Part shown: one piece after another, positions 61,821 to 64,000 of the stretch | How positions within the stretch are numbered: position 1 is the stretch's first letter | How the letters are laid out: every line of letters starts with the position of its first letter | From: Archegozetes longisetosus | Lineage: Eukaryota; Arthropoda; Arachnida; Sarcoptiformes; Trhypochthoniidae | DNA: 64,000 bases | Assembly (NCBI GenBank): GCA_018873245.2 | Contig: JAEMBT020000005.1 | Coordinates: 1,748,001 to 1,812,000 of the forward strand | Reading direction: 5' to 3' | The notes under the pieces: model-generated | Database searches by the model: none | Told to the model about the DNA's origin: nothing | What the model saw: the letters and a program-made list of their open reading frames with translations, nothing else | Translations under genes and position numbers: made by a program

Positions 61821-63248
61821 AGGATTATAATCTTCAGTTTGTAGTTTTATGCAAATCAAGCTATGAGTTGTAGGATTTTCACTTTAAATAGTTGAATCTA
61901 TAAAATACAAAGTCAAGTTTGACAAGGCTGATTAAAAATAGAGAAATCCCCAGATAGTATACAATATTTCATACTCACAATTTTACTATCTAGCTGATTT
62001 TTATTATACTCTTGAGAACTATCGATCAAAATCTATATAAAATTTTAAATTCTTTAAAGTTTCAATCAAAATGCTTCAGTAATTTCTACGCTCTTAAGTT
62101 ATTACTTAATCAATAAAATGGTTGTGAAATCAAGTTCAAAAGAAATTTAATCGGGACTCGAAAGTCAAGCAATAATCTACTCTAATCTTAGTAATTTCTC
62201 AGCCCTTCGAGTCAATGAAACGCTAACATATTTCAATGACTTTTTAATGATTCAGATAAACTTGAAATTTACATATGTCTTAAGCGAAGGGATACAAAAG
62301 GTAATTGTTCTGTATTCTGTAAGTTCTGTGAAATTCTTAGAATTTAATATTTTTGTATAAGAAACTAACCTAACTCACTTGGCAGTTGAAAGAGTCTGAC
62401 AGATGTTGATAAGATTGGTTTTAGTGCCTAATTGTTTTCAAGTTAATTTTTTTAGCTAAACTAGTTGAGTATTCAAATTGATGCCGGGCTTAGAAGAAAA
62501 CTTGATTTCACTTGATTTGGTTCTAAGGAAAATGTAATTTATTTTTCTAAGCAAGCAATACACTAGCGTTTTGTACCAAAATAATGCAAAACCAAATTTG
62601 AATAATAAGCCACTCTATTCCTAATTTTATACAATATGTTAGTAGAGCTAATGATGTAACATTTTTCTATTTTTGCATATTATATAATTTATAATTCATG
62701 AGGTAGAACAAAAGCTTCTATTTAGAAATGTTGCTCCATTCTTCCACCAGCATCTAAAATTTCACTTCTTCTCCTCTTTACCCAATCAAAATAAGCCGTC
62801 GTTTTAATAATCATGATTTAGTAAGGAGTTACACTTCACTATAGTTGTGAAATTACATTTCTTTCATCCAAGTCAACTTAATTTCTTTCCAAAGTAAACA
62901 TTAAACTTGAGCTCTACTCATATTTCAATATTTCATTGGGTAAATGGATTTGTGTTTTCTATATTTGTTTCTCGTAAGGATTGACTTCTAGTTTATTATT
63001 ATTGAAATAAGGTTTAACCAATATGTGTGCTGCTTCACATATGAGTTCCATGCGAATCAAACAGTTCTATAAAGCTTTTATTATTCAAACAGATTATTCA
63101 CTTTCGAAATAAGTTACAACGCGACGCGTAAACAGCATCTGCAACAATCACATCTGAATAATAATCAGATTTGAACGCAAAAAATAGTTATTTCTTTACA
63201 AATCAACTTTGAAGAAACTCTGAAAAAACACTCGATTTAATTACAATC

Positions 63249-64000
63249 ATGGATATGATTAGCTCGGACTTACCAGATTGGATAATAGAAGAAGAAAAAT
63301 TAGTTATCTCTAATCGGCACAAGCGAAAGACTGAAGAGGTAGTGGAAACAGTTAAAATTAGAGTTAATCGCTTAAGTAGAGCACAAACGAATCGATTAAG
63401 AAGTCCTGACTTTCTTCTAAAAAGATTCAACTTTTCAACCTGGTATTTGTCTATAGACCCAAAAGACAAAGAGATTAGTTCTGGTATTGACTATATTAGC
63501 ATTTATTTGCATCTGAAGGAAAAGAATAACAATTACCAGAGATTTAATGGAGAAATAGGAAAGTTTCGAATTTCACTCATTGACTCAGAAGGAAATCAAG
63601 CCTGTACTAAGACAAGTCAATACTTCTACTTCTCTGGTTTATTTGGTTGGGGATCAAAGTATTTTATTAAAAGAACCACACTTGACCGCAAATCTAATAC
63701 TTCCAATCACAGTCTTTACTATCAATTCAATTTGTTGCTTCGAATCACTTTAGTTCAGCACGCCAATCCAAAATACCAATCCCAAACTAAACAGTTACTT
63801 CATCAGGATTTCGATAGAAATTATGCCCATTTTGCCTTCATTCATGACCTAATCAATGATAAAGAGTATTGTGACGTTAAATTCATTTTTCAAGACTCAC
63901 ACTTCATGGCTCATTCCACACTTTTAGCGTCAAAATCTCCGGTATTTAAGTCAATATTCGCTAAGAATAAAAGTTTTCATGAAGTCTTGATTACCGAATT
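63249..64000 (+). CDS. MATH-BTB protein, SPOP-like, cut by the window end
   Basis: Likely substrate adaptor of a CUL3 ubiquitin ligase. The ATG at 63249 opens 250 codons that run off the right edge without a stop or intron. The MATH domain covers about residues 37-165: STWYLSIDPKDKE, YISIYLHLKEK and GWGSKYFIKRTTL align with SPOP WCLRVNPKG, YLSLYLLL and DWGFKKFIRRDFL. BTB starts near residue 203: LINDKEYCDVKFIFQDSHFM, then AHSTLLASKSPVFKSIFA, the usual D-V-F and H-x-x-L-A-x-x-S-x-V-F pattern. The N-terminus before MATH is short and charged. A shadow frame on the minus strand (63203-63469) has no similarity. BTB/MATH genes are often expanded in arthropods, so the exact ortholog (SPOP/roadkill or a paralog) is open. 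Confidence 0.9.
   Translation, partial: MDMISSDLPDWIIEEEKLVISNRHKRKTEEVVETVKIRVNRLSRAQTNRLRSPDFLLKRFNFSTWYLSIDPKDKEISSGIDYISIYLHLKEKNNNYQRFNGEIGKFRISLIDSEGNQACTKTSQYFYFSGLFGWGSKYFIKRTTLDRKSNTSNHSLYYQFNLLLRITLVQHANPKYQSQTKQLLHQDFDRNYAHFAFIHDLINDKEYCDVKFIFQDSHFMAHSTLLASKSPVFKSIFAKNKSFHEVLITE

Larger units (their letters stand above)
54996..63248. other. About 8.2 kb without recognisable genes
   Basis: AT-rich sequence between the GPCR and the MATH-BTB gene. The longest frames (for instance 61161-61466 on the plus strand) show no known domain and biased low-complexity composition. It contains two perfect hairpins, a MITE and a tandem duplication, all listed separately. Confidence 0.5.

Noticed and set aside
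1..64000. CRISPR arrays, bacterial operons or phage genes
   Set aside because: The genes are spliced and animal-like throughout; no regularly spaced direct repeats were seen.
1..64000. tRNA or rRNA genes
   Set aside because: No A-box/B-box pairs with a plausible cloverleaf were found; GGTTCGAA words, for example at 8966, fall in coding sequence.

Overview
This window is AT-rich eukaryotic nuclear DNA. Its genes are spliced with GT-AG introns, several of them only about 50-75 bp long, and their products are animal-type proteins: HDAC3, INO80, KNL1 with SILK, RVSW and MELT motifs, an FKBP6/shutdown-type co-chaperone, TFIIIC220, ANCHR, a class A neuropeptide-type GPCR and a MATH-BTB protein. 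The mix of short introns, very large exons and low GC points to an arthropod. A mite or related chelicerate is my best guess, but the sequence alone does not prove it.

Positions 1-25,900 are a compact block of housekeeping and cell-cycle genes. In order they are an FKBP6/shutdown-like co-chaperone (+, 759-2012); the chromatin remodeller ATPase INO80 (+, 3032-8195); HDAC3 (-, 8847-10136, intronless); a possible 77-residue small gene (-, 10477-10710); an SRSF4/5/6 (B52)-type splicing factor in eight coding exons (+, 11472-14251); the kinetochore scaffold KNL1 (+, 15481-19402); the largest TFIIIC subunit GTF3C1 (-, 19591-24306), whose tail nearly touches that of KNL1; and the abscission-checkpoint regulator ANCHR/ZFYVE19 (-, 25081-25855). 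Several act in chromatin, chromosome segregation or gene expression. I see no sign that they are co-regulated, and the grouping may be chance.

Positions 25,856-46,370 are about 20.5 kb in which I find no convincing coding sequence, only small repeats and fold-backs. A nine-coding-exon rhodopsin-family GPCR follows (+, 46390-54995). Its first intron appears to be of GC-AG type and its second coding exon is a 27-nt microexon. Positions 54,996-63,248 are again gene-free, with a pogo/Tc1-mariner-like MITE, perfect hairpins and a diverged tandem duplication. The window ends inside a MATH-BTB (SPOP-like) gene (+, from 63249), cut by the right edge.

Nothing here looks like a wholly new multi-gene system. 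The observations I would follow first are: (i) the INO80 C-terminus, where the best splice acceptor leads into a frame that can only continue after a -1 shift at an A AAA AAC run; (ii) a perfect 16-bp hairpin that buries the polypyrimidine tract of an intron in the SR-protein gene; (iii) the non-canonical intron and microexon inside TM1 of the GPCR; and (iv) the young tandem MELT array in KNL1.
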